Source of the DNA: Rhodococcus coprophilus NBRC 100603
Lineage (GTDB): Bacteria > Actinomycetota > Actinomycetes > Mycobacteriales > Mycobacteriaceae
Assembly (NCBI RefSeq): GCF_001895045.1
Contig: NZ_BDAM01000009.1
Location: 1 to 64,000 of the forward strand
DNA length: 64,000 nucleotides
Reading direction: 5' to 3'
The position numbers and the translations under genes were made by a program. Shown piece by piece: positions 8,586 to 19,104 of the stretch. The first letter of the stretch is position 1; each line of letters opens with the position of its first letter. Below the pieces are notes generated by a model. That model was not told where the DNA came from. It saw only the letters and a list, made by a program, of their open reading frames with translations, and did no database searches.

Positions 8586-11500
8586 CTACTGACTTGTACG
8601 AGAGTTGTCCGCGCCGGCCGGCGATCGGTAGCCGGTGAGTGCCGCCAATGCCTGCGCCCAGCGCCGTGCCAGCGTCTCGAGCAGATCTGCATCGACAACC
8701 CCGGCGGCTGCGGCGAATTCGCAGTCCAGGACGGGGCCGTCCTGGGTGTCCTCGGTGATCGCATCGACCTGCAGCACGTGGTCGAGCGGAGTCGACGGAT
8801 CCACGGATCCGCCGAGTGCCGGCGCTTCGGGCGCACCCGCCCACGGTGCTCCGGTCTCCTCGCCGAGCGTCATCCGGCCGAGGTAGTTGAACACCACTTC
8901 GGGGCGTCGATATCCGGTGAACCGATCCGCGAAGTCCGGGTTGAGGCGTCGCAGCAGACCGAACCCTATCCCGTTGTCAGGCAGGGCACGCAGCGACCGG
9001 CGGACGCGGAGGAGGGCCTCGGCCGACGCCGCTCCGCCGTCGAGCGCTTCGTCGATGTCGATACCGGTGAGATCGAGCGCGACCGGGAACATCGACGTGA
9101 ACCATCCGACGGTGCGCGAGAGGTCGGCACCCGGCAACACCTCTTCCTCCCGGCCGTGCCCTTCGAGTTCCACCCGCACGGTGTCGCCGCCGCGCACCGA
9201 CGCCACGGCCAGTGCGAGTGCGCCGATCAGGGTGTCGTTGATCGAGTCACCGGCGAGAACCCGCTCGGTCACCGCGACCGGTATGCGCACGTGAGTCGAC
9301 CGCAGGGCCGACACGGTGTCGACGGCCGGGTCGAGCACCCGTTCGCCGAGCGGAGGTTCGGACGCCGTCAGCGCAGGTTCCCATGCCGACCACGAGGCGA
9401 CGATCCGCTCCGATCGTGCCGCCTCGGCAAGGCCTGCGGCCCAGGCGCGGAACGGGGTCCCGGAGGCACTGAGGACGATGCTTCCGCCGCGGCCTGCCTG
9501 TTCGACCGCGTCCGCGAGGTCCGGCACGAGAATCCGCCACGACACGCCGTCGACGACGAGGTGGTGCACGACGACGAGGACGCGGCCCGGTCGTCGTGGC
9601 CCGAAATCGAACCAGACGACCTGGAGCATGATCCCGGCGGCCGGATCGAGCGCGGAGTAGACCCGTTCCCGTTCGGCAGCGAACAGTTCCTGCCACCGTG
9701 GGTCGTCGACGCCCGCGTCCCCGACATGGGTCGCGTCGACTCGCCGGACGAGATCGTCGATGTCCGGGATCTCGGGCGAATCTTCCTCCGGGACCGTCCA
9801 GGCCGCTCCGGAAGTAGCGCCGGTGGCGAAGCGGGATCGCAGCATCGGATGCGCGCCGAGCAGCGCACGCACCGCCGTCTGCAGCGTGGGCAGCGTCGCA
9901 CCGACCGGTGCGACGAGCAACCGGGCCTGGGAGAAGCGGTCGAGATCGCCTCCCCAGCCCAGAGCCTCCCAGACGATCGGGACGAGCGGCACGTCGCCGG
10001 TCGCCTCACCGGCGCCGAGAATTCGCTCGTGCGCCGACCCGGAGGTGTCGGCGGCCGCCGCGAGGCCCGCCACGGTGCGGATTTCGAACACCTGGCGAGT
10101 GGTGATGCGCACCCCGGCCGCACGCGCCTTGGAGACGAGTTGCATGGACACGATGGAATCTCCGCCGAGGGAGAAGAAGTCGTCGTCGGCGCCCACCCTT
10201 TCCAGACCCAGAACGTCGGCGACCACGGACGCGAGCGCAGCTTCGGCGGGGGTGCTCGGTTCGCGCGACCCGACGAGTGCCGCGAAATCGGGTTCGGGCA
10301 ACGCCTTCCGATCGACCTTGCCGTTCACGGTCGACGGGAATCGGTCGACGACCATCACGACCGCGGGGACCATGTAATCGGGCAGCCTCTCGGCGATCAC
10401 GGCGCGGACGACCACCGGGTCGACGTCACCGTCGGGTGTCACGTAGCCGACGATGCGGACGACACCGCGGTTGTCGGTGTGCGCCACGGCCACCGCGCCG
10501 CGGACCCCGTGCACTGCGGTCAGGGCGGCCTCGACCTCACCGAGTTCGACGCGGAAGCCCCGGATCTTGACCTGGTCGTCGCCGCGTCCGAGGAATTCGA
10601 GAACAGTGTTCCCGTCCGCGCCGGTCACCCTCTTGACGACGTCGCCAGTGCGATACATGCGGGATCCACTGCTGCCGAAAGGGTTCGGGAGGAACCGCGT
10701 GCAGGTCAGATCGGGCCGGCCGAGGTAGCCGCGTGCGACACCGTCGCCCGAGATGTAGAGCTCACCGGCGACGCCGGGCGGGACGGGCCTGAGCATCGCG
10801 TCGAGGACGTACGCGCCGCCCCCGTGCACGGCGCTGCCGAGACACGGGGTATCGGCGTCGGTGACCTTGCCGACGAGCGAGTCGACCGTGCATTCGGTCG
10901 GCCCGTACAGATTGAACGCGCGACCGTCGGTGAGTTCCCGGAGCCGGCGCCACGATGCCGGGTCGACGGCCTCACCTCCGAATCCGACCGTGGCGGGCCG
11001 GTGTGGATGGTCGTAGAGCCCCGCGGCGAGCATCCGGTCCAGAAACGACGGAGTGACCTCGAGGAAATCGAGTCCGTGCTCGATCGTGTACTCGACCATC
11101 CGTTCCGGGTCACGCATCGTGTCCTCGTCGAACACGTGGACGGTGTGACCGTCGAACATCCAGAGCGTCGGTTGCCACGATGCGTCGAAGCCGAACGACC
11201 AGGCGTGGCCGACACCGACGACCTCGCGCTGTGATGCGGCGACCGTAGGCACGTAGAGATCGGCGCGGTGGCTGTCGAACAGGTTGAGCAGATTGGCGTG
11301 CGTGACGGCGACGCCCTTCGGCAGTCCGGTGGACCCCGAGGTGTAGATGACATACACCCCGTTGTCCGGTCGCAGCGCCGCGAGACGATCCGCGTCGGTG
11401 ACCGCGGTGCCGGGCAGCGAGGCGAGCGCACTTCGGGTCGCGGGGTCGTCGAGAACCACCACCGGGGTGGTTCCGGCCACCGCCGCGATCTGCTCGGCGA

Positions 11501-14500
11501 CCACCGAGACCGTCACGATCACGCGTGGTCGGGAGTCGGCGATCATGTGTACCAGTCGATCTGCGGGGTAGGACGGGTCCATGGGCACGTAGACGCCGCC
11601 CGAGCCGATGGCGGCGGCGATGGCCACGATCATGTGCTCGGAGCGGGGCAATGCCAGTCCCACGACCGTCTCGGGTCCCACCCCCATACCGATCAGCAAG
11701 CGCGCCAGACGTGCGGCGCGATGCCCGAGTTCGGCGAACGACAACGTCACCGCACCCGAGACGACGGCTGCTGTGTCGGGGGTGCGGGCGATCTGCGCGG
11801 CTAGCAGGTCTGCGACGGTCACGGCTCCCGACCGGGGTGCGTGGGCGGTTTCCGAGCGGGCGAGCATGTCCCGGCGTTCCGTGGGGGTCAGCAGATCGAG
11901 GCGCGCGACGGGCGCCGGGCGGTCTGCGACGAGCTGGTCGAGGATCCGGACCAGTCGCTCCCCCACGGCCGCGGCGTCGCGTTCATCGAAGACCGCGGGC
12001 TGGTATTCGAGCACCAGGCGCAGGGTGTCCTGCAGTCCCGCGACGAGTACGAGCGGGAAGTTCGTGGCGTCCGTGCCGTTCATCGCGGACACCCGGACTC
12101 CGCTGTCGCGCTGGGCGCGATCGAGGGCGTCCCGGTCCACCGGGTAGTTCTCGAACACCAGCAGCGTGTCGAACAGTTCGCCCACTCCCACTGCGCGCTG
12201 CACGTCGGCGAGACCGACGTACTGGTGGTCCATCAGGCGGTTCTGCTCGGATTGGGTGCGCGAGAGCAACTCTGCGACCGATTCGTCTGCGCTGGTCCGC
12301 ACCCGTACCGGCACGGTGTTGATGAACAACCCGATCATGGACTCGACCCCTGGGACCTCCGGGACCCGCCCGGAGACGATCGCACCGAACACCACGTCCG
12401 CCCGCCCGGTGAGCGAAGCCAGCAGCAGTCCCCACGCCGTCTGCACCACGGTGTTGACCGTGACACCGCGGGCGCGGCTCGCCGAAAGAATCCGTTCGGA
12501 CAACGTGCCGGGCACGGAGATCGTCACTTCATCGGGCAGTTCTGCTCGCATAGACGATCCGGCAGGTGCGACGAGAGTCGGTTCGTCGACCCCCGACAAC
12601 GCCTCCCTCCAGACCTCGAGTGCGGCGGCACCGTCCTGGCGGTCCAGCCACGCCAGGTAGTCGGTGAACGGCACGGGACGCGGCAGAGCCGACGCGTCGC
12701 CTCCGGCTGCGTAGATCTGGAACAGTTCCTGCACGAGCAGCGGCGTCGACCATCCGTCGAGGACGAGATGGTGCGCCGTGAAGACCAGGCGCGACCGGTC
12801 ACCGGGCAGTTGCAGGAGGCAGAAGCGGACGAGCGGCGCGGTCTCGGCAACGAACCGCTTTACACGATCCTGTTCGACGAGGGCGTGGGCGCTTGCGAGC
12901 GGATCGGCCTCCGCGGAGAGGTCGATCACGCGGAAGGGCGTATCGACGGTTGCGGCGACGACACCGACCGGGGTGCCTGCCTCCGAGACTCGAAATCCTG
13001 TTCGCAGCACCGTATGTCGTGCGATCAGCTCCGCAGTGCTGCGCCGCAGCAGGTCGATGTCGACGGCACCGTCGAGGTCGAGGACGGACTGCATCGTGTA
13101 GACGTCGACGCTGTCCTCGTCGAGCCGGGACAGGAAGTACATGCCCCGCTGCAACGGGGTCAGGGGCACGACGTCTTCGAGCCCACCTACGACGGTTAGG
13201 GCGAGTTCTGCGGCTTCCTCGACCGTCAGACCGCTCGCTGTCAGATCGGACGGGGTCGGTGCGATCGCGGCGGGTTCGTCGGCCACATGGGCCAATACGG
13301 CCAGTGCGTCGGCCCATGCAGCGGCAATCCGCTCGACGGTTGCCGCATCCAGTACACCTGTGGCATAGGTGAATTCGGCCGACATCACGGGGCCGCCCGG
13401 ACCGTCGTCGGTGATCGCGTTGACGTCGAGCACGTGGTCGAGCGGAGTGGCCGGATCCGCGGTTCCGCCGAGTGCGGCGGCCTCGGGAGCCGCCGACCAC
13501 GGCGCGGCGGCGCTCTCACCGAGCGTCATCCGTCCGAGGTAGTTGAACATGACCTCGGGTGCTCGGTAGTCGGCGTAGGCGTCGTCGGTCAGGTGCCGCA
13601 GGATCCCGAAGCCGATCCCGTTGTCCGGCACGGCCCGCAGTGACTCCTTGACGTGGGCGAGACACCGGGCAGCGTTCTCCGGAACAGTTTTCCCGGAGGC
13701 CGGGCCGAGGTCGAGCACGACGGGGTACATCGACGTGAACCAGCCGACCGTGCGAGAGAGGTCCGCGCCGGGCACGATCTGTTCTTCGCGGCCGTGTCCT
13801 TCCAGATGTACCCGCACCGACGATCCGCCGCGAACCGATGTCACCGCCATTGCGAGTGCGGTGAGCAGGACGTCCGTGACGCCGGTGCGGAAGGCTGCGG
13901 GGACCGAGGTGAGGATGCGGGCAGTGATGTCGCCGGGCACCTGCACCTCGACGGACGCCGACGTCGCCACCGTGTCGCGCGTGGGGTCGAGCGCGCGCGT
14001 GCCGAGCACGGTCGTCTCGGGGCCGGTGTCCGCGGAGGCGCGCTCCCACACCGTGCGGGACTGCGCTGTCCGCTCGGAAGATGCCGCCTCGACCAGTCCG
14101 GTTGCCCAGTCACGGAACGAAGTTCGGGGTTCGTCGAGCCCACCGCCCGCCCCGCGTCGGGCACGGTCCGAAGCATCTGCGAGGTCGGGGACGAGAATGC
14201 GCCAGGACACCCCGTCGACCACGAGGTGGTGAGCGATCACCAGCACACGCCCGGGCACCTCCGATCCGGCGTCGAAGAAGACGACTTGCAGCATGACGCC
14301 GGCCGCGGGATCGATCCGGTCGAGTGCAGAATCCCGAGCGGCGGCGAATGCGGCCTGCCACCGATCGGCGTCGAGCCCACGCACGTCCACGCGCCGGACC
14401 AGTTCGGCGGCGTCCGGCGTCTCGGACGGTACGACCCACGACGCGGAGGCGTCTCCGTCCTCCGTTTCGATGACGAACTGCGACCGCAGCATGTGGTGGG

Positions 14501-17500
14501 TGGTGAGCAGTTCCTGCACGGCGGCGACGAGATCGCCGGTCGCCAGACCCTGCGGCGCGACCAGCAGACGGGACTGGGTGAAGCGGCGCAGCGTGCGGGC
14601 GGACATGTGGGTGAGCGTCTCGCGGACGATCGGTGTCGGCGGAACCTCCCCGACGGCCGAAGTGCGTTCCCGGTCCGTCTCCGCTGCGGGCGCGGTGTCG
14701 TGCGCTGCCGCGATCGCGGCAACGGTGCGCAGTTCGAACACCTGACGCGCGGTCACCCGGATGTCGGCGGCGCGCAGTCGCGCGACGAGTTGGATCGAGA
14801 CGATGGAGTCCCCGCCGAGCGCGAAGAAGTCGTCCTCGACGCCTACCCGCTCGAGCCCGAGCACGTCGGCGAACGCGCCGCACAGGGTCTTCTCCAGTTC
14901 GGTGGTGGCTTCACCGGATCCGGCGAGCGCCGCGAAATCCGGTGCGGGAAGAGCCTTCTTGTCGATCTTGCCGTTGGTGGTGACCGGCAGGACCGGGAGG
15001 AGGACAACGGCAGCGGGGACCATGTACTCGGGCAGTCGCTTCCCGAGAGCGGCACGGAGGTCCCCGGGCTCGACGGTGCCGTCGGCCACCACGTAGGCGA
15101 CCAGCCTGGTCACCGCGCGCTCGTCGGTGTGGGGAACGACGACGGCGGCCCGCACGTGCGGATCGGCGACGGTGGCGGCTTCGATCTCTCCGAGTTCGAT
15201 GCGGTAGCCCCGGATCTTGACCTGGTCGTCGTCGCGTCCCACGTACTCGAGGTGCCCGTCGTGGTTCCAGCGCACGACGTCACCTGTGCGGTACATGCGT
15301 TGTCCCCCGGCGGCGTAGGGGTCGGCCACGAATCGTTCGGCGCTCAGGCCGGGACGGCCCAGGTATCCGCGGGTGACGCCGGTTCCGCCGACGTACAGTT
15401 CGCCTGCGACCCCGGGAGCCGCCGGGCGAAGCCAGTTGTCGAGCACGTACAGCCGGGTGCCCGCCGTCGGCCCGCCGATCGTGACGGTCTCACCGGAGAT
15501 CCGGGCGTAGGAGGAGTCGACGGTGCATTCGGTGGGTCCGTAGCAGTTGAACGCCTCGACACCGGAGGCGGCGAGGGTGCGCCACAGTTCGCCCCCCACA
15601 GCTTCACCGCCGACGGTGACCTTGGCGGGCCGGTGGTGCTCCGGATCGAGAAGGCCTCCGTCGAGCAACCGGCTCATGAGGACGGGAACCGTGTCTACGT
15701 AGTCGATGCGGTGGGTGCGCACGTAGTCGACGAGGTACGCCACGTCTGCCCGGTGTTCGTCCGACGGCAGGTACAGGGTGTGCCCTTCGAACAGCCAGGT
15801 GAGCGCGGCCACCGCGGAGTCGAACGCGAACGGGTAGGTCAGCAATACGCGCCACTGTCCGTCCCGTGGCTCCCGCACCCCCGGGATCATGAGGGTGTCT
15901 CTCTGCGCTGCAACGAGATCCGCGAGATTATCGTGCGAGACCACGACGCCCTTCGGGACGCCGGTCGATCCGGACGTGTAGATGACGTAGGCGGCGTGTC
16001 CCCCATGCAGCGGTGCACGACGCTCACCGTCCGTGACGGGGTGCGCCGGCAGTTCGGCGCGCGCGGCTTCGACGCCGGGATCGTCGAGCAACAGCACGTC
16101 GGTGCCATCGAGCACCGCACCGAGTTCTCTCGCGACTGCGACGGTGCTGATCACGAGGGTGGGTGCGGCGTCGGCGATCATGTGCTTCAGCCGGTCGGCC
16201 GGATAGGACGGGTCGAGCGGCAGGTACGCACCGCCTGCGACGAGGACCCCCGTGATCGCCTCGACCATGACGGGCGTGCGCGGCAGGGCGAGGCCGACGC
16301 GGTCGTCCGGTCCCACACCGTGCGCGATGAGCAGCCGCGCGAGGCGCGCGGACTCTCCGCCCAAGCGGGCGAAAGTCACTCGCTCGCCGTCGCCCACGAC
16401 GGCGAGGGCGTCGGGACGCTCGCCGAACCGGCGGGCGAGCACATCGACGACTGTTCCGCTCGACGGAGCGGCGGGTGCCTGCGACCAGGATTTGAGGACG
16501 CGCTGCCGGTCGTGTGCGGGCAGCAGGTCGAGCCGCCCGACGGGTGTGTTCGCGCCGGCCGCGAGAGCCTCGAGGATCGCCACGAGCCGGGCACCGAAGG
16601 CGGCGGCGTCGGCGGCGGTGAACAGGGTCGGCCGGTAGTCGAGCTTGACGACGAGATCCTCTGCGAGTCCTGCGGTGAGGACGAGCGGATAGTTGGTGGC
16701 GTCGTGCGCCTCGACTCCGTCGATGGAGATGCCGCCTGCTTGCTGGGCGCGCTCGAGAGCGTCGCGGTCGACGGGGTAGCTCTCGAAGATGGTCAGGGTG
16801 TCGAACAGTTCACCGATCCCCGCGTCGCGCTGGATGTCGGCGAGTCCGACGTACTGGTGGTCCACGGTGCGCGACTGCTCGAGTTGGACCCGGCGCAGCA
16901 TGTCGGTGACGGTGGCGCGCGGGTCGAGACGAACCCGGACCGGCACGGTGTTGATGAACAGCCCCACCATGGATTCGACACCGGGAAGTTCCGGCGGACG
17001 GCCCGAAACGGTTGCCCCGAAGACGATGTCGTCGCGTCCGAGCAGACTGCCGATGAGCATCGCCCACGCGGTCTGCAGCACCGTGTTGAACGTGACGCCC
17101 GCCGTCCGGGTCAGTGTCGCGATCCGATCTGCGAGACCTGCGGGCACCGGGACGGTCAGGTCGTCGCACTGCTGCGCGGTGCGCGTGGAACCGGGCGGCG
17201 CCACCAGGCTCGGCTCCGGCAGTTCCGCGAGGGTTTGCCGCCACAACTCCCGCGCGGTGTCGTGGTCCTGGCGGTCCAGCCAGGCCAGGTAGTCGCGGTA
17301 GGGCCGCACCGCGGGGAGCACGGCGCCGGCGCGGGCGGCGACTTCGCCCGCGGCATACAGTTCGAGCAGTTCCCGCACCATGATCGGTGTGGACCATCCG
17401 TCGACGACGATGTGGTGGGTGGTGAGCAGCAACCGGACGTCCTCGGCGCCGAAACGCACGAAGTGCCATCGCACCAGTGGCGGCTGTGTGAGGTCGAACC

Positions 17501-17879
17501 AATCGTGAAGGTCGGCATCGATCAGGTCTCGCAACCGTCGCTCCGCCTCCGGCATCGGCAGTCCCGTCAGATCGACACCGACCCAGGGCGCTTCGACACC
17601 ACGCACGACGAGTCCGGCGGTGCGCCCGTCCTTACGCGGCCGGAAGCAGGTGCGTAGGGAAGCATGCCGGTCGAGCAGTGCCTGTGCCGCCGTGCGCATA
17701 CGCTCCTCGTCCACCGCACCGGACAGCCGCAGAACCGACTGCACGGTGTACGCGTCCGGATCTGCGGTGCGGGCATCACTGCCCGGCTCGTCGGGCGCGG
17801 CGATCGCACTCAGGTACAGCAGGCCCTGCTGTAACGGCGAGAGCGGAACGATGTCTTCGAGCGCAGTGGAGCGAGTCAT
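8586..17879 (-). CDS. Two-module NRPS, C-A-PCP-E-C-A-PCP-E
   Basis: A 3097-residue nonribosomal peptide synthetase. Domains by motif: C (HHIVVDG about 155), A ([11 protein letters not shown] about 634), PCP (GGDS about 1022), E ([11 protein letters not shown] about 1217, EGHGREE, MFNYLGR), C (HHLVLDG about 1703), A ([11 protein letters not shown] about 2180), PCP (GGDS about 2572), E ([11 protein letters not shown] about 2772). Both C domains open with [16 protein letters not shown], as in domains that follow an epimerase, so it should act after the NRPS at 19105-26931. By-eye A-domain codes are DSADTGCVDK and DAQEGGLVDK. The protein ends with the last E domain; no thioesterase or reductase is present. 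The start at 17879 has GGAAAG upstream; the longer in-frame extension would run into the hairpin region. Substrates are not assigned. Confidence 0.95.
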   Translation of the reverse strand: MTRSTALEDIVPLSPLQQGLLYLSAIAAPDEPGSDARTADPDAYTVQSVLRLSGAVDEERMRTAAQALLDRHASLRTCFRPRKDGRTAGLVVRGVEAPWVGVDLTGLPMPEAERRLRDLIDADLHDWFDLTQPPLVRWHFVRFGAEDVRLLLTTHHIVVDGWSTPIMVRELLELYAAGEVAARAGAVLPAVRPYRDYLAWLDRQDHDTARELWRQTLAELPEPSLVAPPGSTRTAQQCDDLTVPVPAGLADRIATLTRTAGVTFNTVLQTAWAMLIGSLLGRDDIVFGATVSGRPPELPGVESMVGLFINTVPVRVRLDPRATVTDMLRRVQLEQSRTVDHQYVGLADIQRDAGIGELFDTLTIFESYPVDRDALERAQQAGGISIDGVEAHDATNYPLVLTAGLAEDLVVKLDYRPTLFTAADAAAFGARLVAILEALAAGANTPVGRLDLLPAHDRQRVLKSWSQAPAAPSSGTVVDVLARRFGERPDALAVVGDGERVTFARLGGESARLARLLIAHGVGPDDRVGLALPRTPVMVEAITGVLVAGGAYLPLDPSYPADRLKHMIADAAPTLVISTVAVARELGAVLDGTDVLLLDDPGVEAARAELPAHPVTDGERRAPLHGGHAAYVIYTSGSTGVPKGVVVSHDNLADLVAAQRDTLMIPGVREPRDGQWRVLLTYPFAFDSAVAALTWLFEGHTLYLPSDEHRADVAYLVDYVRTHRIDYVDTVPVLMSRLLDGGLLDPEHHRPAKVTVGGEAVGGELWRTLAASGVEAFNCYGPTECTVDSSYARISGETVTIGGPTAGTRLYVLDNWLRPAAPGVAGELYVGGTGVTRGYLGRPGLSAERFVADPYAAGGQRMYRTGDVVRWNHDGHLEYVGRDDDQVKIRGYRIELGEIEAATVADPHVRAAVVVPHTDERAVTRLVAYVVADGTVEPGDLRAALGKRLPEYMVPAAVVLLPVLPVTTNGKIDKKALPAPDFAALAGSGEATTELEKTLCGAFADVLGLERVGVEDDFFALGGDSIVSIQLVARLRAADIRVTARQVFELRTVAAIAAAHDTAPAAETDRERTSAVGEVPPTPIVRETLTHMSARTLRRFTQSRLLVAPQGLATGDLVAAVQELLTTHHMLRSQFVIETEDGDASASWVVPSETPDAAELVRRVDVRGLDADRWQAAFAAARDSALDRIDPAAGVMLQVVFFDAGSEVPGRVLVIAHHLVVDGVSWRILVPDLADASDRARRGAGGGLDEPRTSFRDWATGLVEAASSERTAQSRTVWERASADTGPETTVLGTRALDPTRDTVATSASVEVQVPGDITARILTSVPAAFRTGVTDVLLTALAMAVTSVRGGSSVRVHLEGHGREEQIVPGADLSRTVGWFTSMYPVVLDLGPASGKTVPENAARCLAHVKESLRAVPDNGIGFGILRHLTDDAYADYRAPEVMFNYLGRMTLGESAAAPWSAAPEAAALGGTADPATPLDHVLDVNAITDDGPGGPVMSAEFTYATGVLDAATVERIAAAWADALAVLAHVADEPAAIAPTPSDLTASGLTVEEAAELALTVVGGLEDVVPLTPLQRGMYFLSRLDEDSVDVYTMQSVLDLDGAVDIDLLRRSTAELIARHTVLRTGFRVSEAGTPVGVVAATVDTPFRVIDLSAEADPLASAHALVEQDRVKRFVAETAPLVRFCLLQLPGDRSRLVFTAHHLVLDGWSTPLLVQELFQIYAAGGDASALPRPVPFTDYLAWLDRQDGAAALEVWREALSGVDEPTLVAPAGSSMRAELPDEVTISVPGTLSERILSASRARGVTVNTVVQTAWGLLLASLTGRADVVFGAIVSGRVPEVPGVESMIGLFINTVPVRVRTSADESVAELLSRTQSEQNRLMDHQYVGLADVQRAVGVGELFDTLLVFENYPVDRDALDRAQRDSGVRVSAMNGTDATNFPLVLVAGLQDTLRLVLEYQPAVFDERDAAAVGERLVRILDQLVADRPAPVARLDLLTPTERRDMLARSETAHAPRSGAVTVADLLAAQIARTPDTAAVVSGAVTLSFAELGHRAARLARLLIGMGVGPETVVGLALPRSEHMIVAIAAAIGSGGVYVPMDPSYPADRLVHMIADSRPRVIVTVSVVAEQIAAVAGTTPVVVLDDPATRSALASLPGTAVTDADRLAALRPDNGVYVIYTSGSTGLPKGVAVTHANLLNLFDSHRADLYVPTVAASQREVVGVGHAWSFGFDASWQPTLWMFDGHTVHVFDEDTMRDPERMVEYTIEHGLDFLEVTPSFLDRMLAAGLYDHPHRPATVGFGGEAVDPASWRRLRELTDGRAFNLYGPTECTVDSLVGKVTDADTPCLGSAVHGGGAYVLDAMLRPVPPGVAGELYISGDGVARGYLGRPDLTCTRFLPNPFGSSGSRMYRTGDVVKRVTGADGNTVLEFLGRGDDQVKIRGFRVELGEVEAALTAVHGVRGAVAVAHTDNRGVVRIVGYVTPDGDVDPVVVRAVIAERLPDYMVPAVVMVVDRFPSTVNGKVDRKALPEPDFAALVGSREPSTPAEAALASVVADVLGLERVGADDDFFSLGGDSIVSMQLVSKARAAGVRITTRQVFEIRTVAGLAAAADTSGSAHERILGAGEATGDVPLVPIVWEALGWGGDLDRFSQARLLVAPVGATLPTLQTAVRALLGAHPMLRSRFATGATSGAAWTVPEEDSPEIPDIDDLVRRVDATHVGDAGVDDPRWQELFAAERERVYSALDPAAGIMLQVVWFDFGPRRPGRVLVVVHHLVVDGVSWRILVPDLADAVEQAGRGGSIVLSASGTPFRAWAAGLAEAARSERIVASWSAWEPALTASEPPLGERVLDPAVDTVSALRSTHVRIPVAVTERVLAGDSINDTLIGALALAVASVRGGDTVRVELEGHGREEEVLPGADLSRTVGWFTSMFPVALDLTGIDIDEALDGGAASAEALLRVRRSLRALPDNGIGFGLLRRLNPDFADRFTGYRRPEVVFNYLGRMTLGEETGAPWAGAPEAPALGGSVDPSTPLDHVLQVDAITEDTQDGPVLDCEFAAAAGVVDADLLETLARRWAQALAALTGYRSPAGADNSRTSQ

Positions 17880-17922
17880 GTCTGCTTTCCGGGGCGGAGA
17901 CGGGCTTTCGGGCACGACGAAC

Positions 17923-17954
17923 ACGGCCCCCGAGTCGGGGACATCGGGGGCCGT
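17923..17954 (-). terminator. Intercistronic hairpin between binding protein and NRPS genes
   Basis: Perfect 11-bp inverted repeat, ACGGCCCCCGA and its complement, with a 10-nt loop. It lies 38 bp after the stop of the siderophore-binding lipoprotein and 43 bp before the NRPS start. There is no T-tract, so it is more likely an attenuator, partial terminator or mRNA-stability element than a full terminator. Confidence 0.6.
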
Positions 17955-17992
17955 TCGGTCGAGGCAGCCGCGGTGATCGACCGCGACAGCTG

Positions 17993-19012
17993 TTACTGCT
18001 TCTGGTTCGCCGGGAGCTTTTCCAGGCCGGAGTCGATGGAATCCAGAGCCAGGAGCGCGGTTTCGTAGGTGGCGGCGTTGGCGTGCTGAACTCCGACGAG
18101 GTTGCCTGCCTTGACGGCCGGAAGGTTCTGCCACAGCGGCGAATCGAAGACTTCCTGCAGTTCGGCGGAGACCGAGCCGTCGGCTTCGAGCCCGTAGACG
18201 ATCACGTCGGCGTCCGCGAGGTTCTGCGGCAACTGCTCGAGAGAAACGTATTCGCCGTGGACGTCCGCGGGATCGACGGGCTCACCGGGGAAGGTGAAGC
18301 CGAGGTCGTCGAAGAGATTGGTGGTGTAGGAGGACTTGTACTCGCGGAAGAACTCGCCCGGCTCGGTGCCGCAGGTGCTGCACAGGCCCGCGAACTTCAG
18401 GCTGCCGAGCGTGCCGGCGTACTTGTCGGCGATCTCCGCAGCACGAGCTTCGTACTGCGACTTGGAGTCCCCGTAAGTGTCGGCGACGTTGGCGGCGTCG
18501 GCGTACTGCTCACCGAGGTCCCGCCAGTCGCCCGGGTTGGTGGGGCCGAGGAAGACGACCGGCGCGAGTGCCTCGAGCTTGGCCATGTCCACCTGGGACT
18601 GCACGCGGGCCGGAACGCCCATGATGATGAGGTCGGGCTCGGCGGCCGTGATGGCCTCGTAGTTCAGTTCGCTCGCTGCGCCGTCGGGTGCCACCTTCGG
18701 CAGCGCCTCGTATGCGGCGAGGGTCTCGTCGTCCATGCTGTCGATCTCGCGGGTCCATTCGCACACCGCGGCCAGGTTGGCGCCCGACTGGATGAGGGGG
18801 AAGGCGGCGTATCCACACGCGACGATGCGCTGCGGATCTGCCGGGATCTCGATGGATCCGTTCTGCGCTTCGAACGTCCGTGTCGCCGCGGTCTCCGTAC
18901 CCTCCGAGGTGTCGCCGTTGTCGCTCGAGCAGCCCACCAGTCCGGCGGTGAGCAGCGCAGCCGCACCGAGAACCGCGACGCTACGCGCCCGGCTACGTTC
19001 AAGAACCCGCAT
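17993..19012 (-). CDS. Ferric-siderophore-binding lipoprotein (FecB/FepB-like)
   Basis: A periplasm-side substrate-binding protein of 339 residues. An N-terminal signal with Arg residues and a hydrophobic core ends in the lipobox LVGC, so it should be a lipid-anchored receptor. The mature part has the cluster-8/FecB pattern: PQRIVACG near the start, EPDLIIMG, and a C-terminal [10 protein letters not shown]. An unusual segment has two close cysteines (LCSTCG) followed by an aromatic-rich stretch, which may shape the ligand site. The ATG at 19012 has GGGAG 7 bp upstream; an adjacent GTG at 19015 is less likely. An iron box lies 48 bp upstream. No permease or ATPase of the importer is in the window. 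Confidence 0.9.
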   Translation of the reverse strand: MRVLERSRARSVAVLGAAALLTAGLVGCSSDNGDTSEGTETAATRTFEAQNGSIEIPADPQRIVACGYAAFPLIQSGANLAAVCEWTREIDSMDDETLAAYEALPKVAPDGAASELNYEAITAAEPDLIIMGVPARVQSQVDMAKLEALAPVVFLGPTNPGDWRDLGEQYADAANVADTYGDSKSQYEARAAEIADKYAGTLGSLKFAGLCSTCGTEPGEFFREYKSSYTTNLFDDLGFTFPGEPVDPADVHGEYVSLEQLPQNLADADVIVYGLEADGSVSAELQEVFDSPLWQNLPAVKAGNLVGVQHANAATYETALLALDSIDSGLEKLPANQKQ

Positions 19013-19059
19013 CACGTTTCTCCCACATGTCTTTACGCCGGGATGTACCCCCGGTCACG

Positions 19060-19078
19060 ATTGGTTAGGCTAACCGAA
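19060..19078 (-). promoter_or_regulatory. IdeR/DtxR iron box upstream of binding-protein/NRPS operon
   Basis: ATTGGTTAGGCTAACCGAA matches TTAGGTTAGGCTAACCTAA at 16 of 19 positions, with the central palindrome GGTTAGGCTAACC intact. It lies between the end of the upstream NRPS gene (stop at 19105) and the lipoprotein start (19012). This implies a separate iron-repressed promoter for lipoprotein, NRPS, aryl carrier and exporter. Confidence 0.85.
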
Positions 19079-19104
19079 ACAATGGCCTACGCCAAGCGTC
19101 ACGA

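Noticed and set aside
6873-11234. A 1453-codon open frame on the plus strand, and others of similar size over the NRPS genes (13653-17657, 19204-22569).
   Set aside because: They lie fully antisense to NRPS and exporter genes with intact domains. Long antisense frames are expected at this GC content; their proteins are Arg/Asp/His-rich without motifs or ribosome-binding sites.
17880-18134. N-terminal extension of the NRPS frame to 18134.
   Set aside because: It would overlap the hairpin and the 3' end of the lipoprotein gene, and has no homology to NRPS starts. ATG 17879 has a ribosome-binding site and starts right at the C domain.
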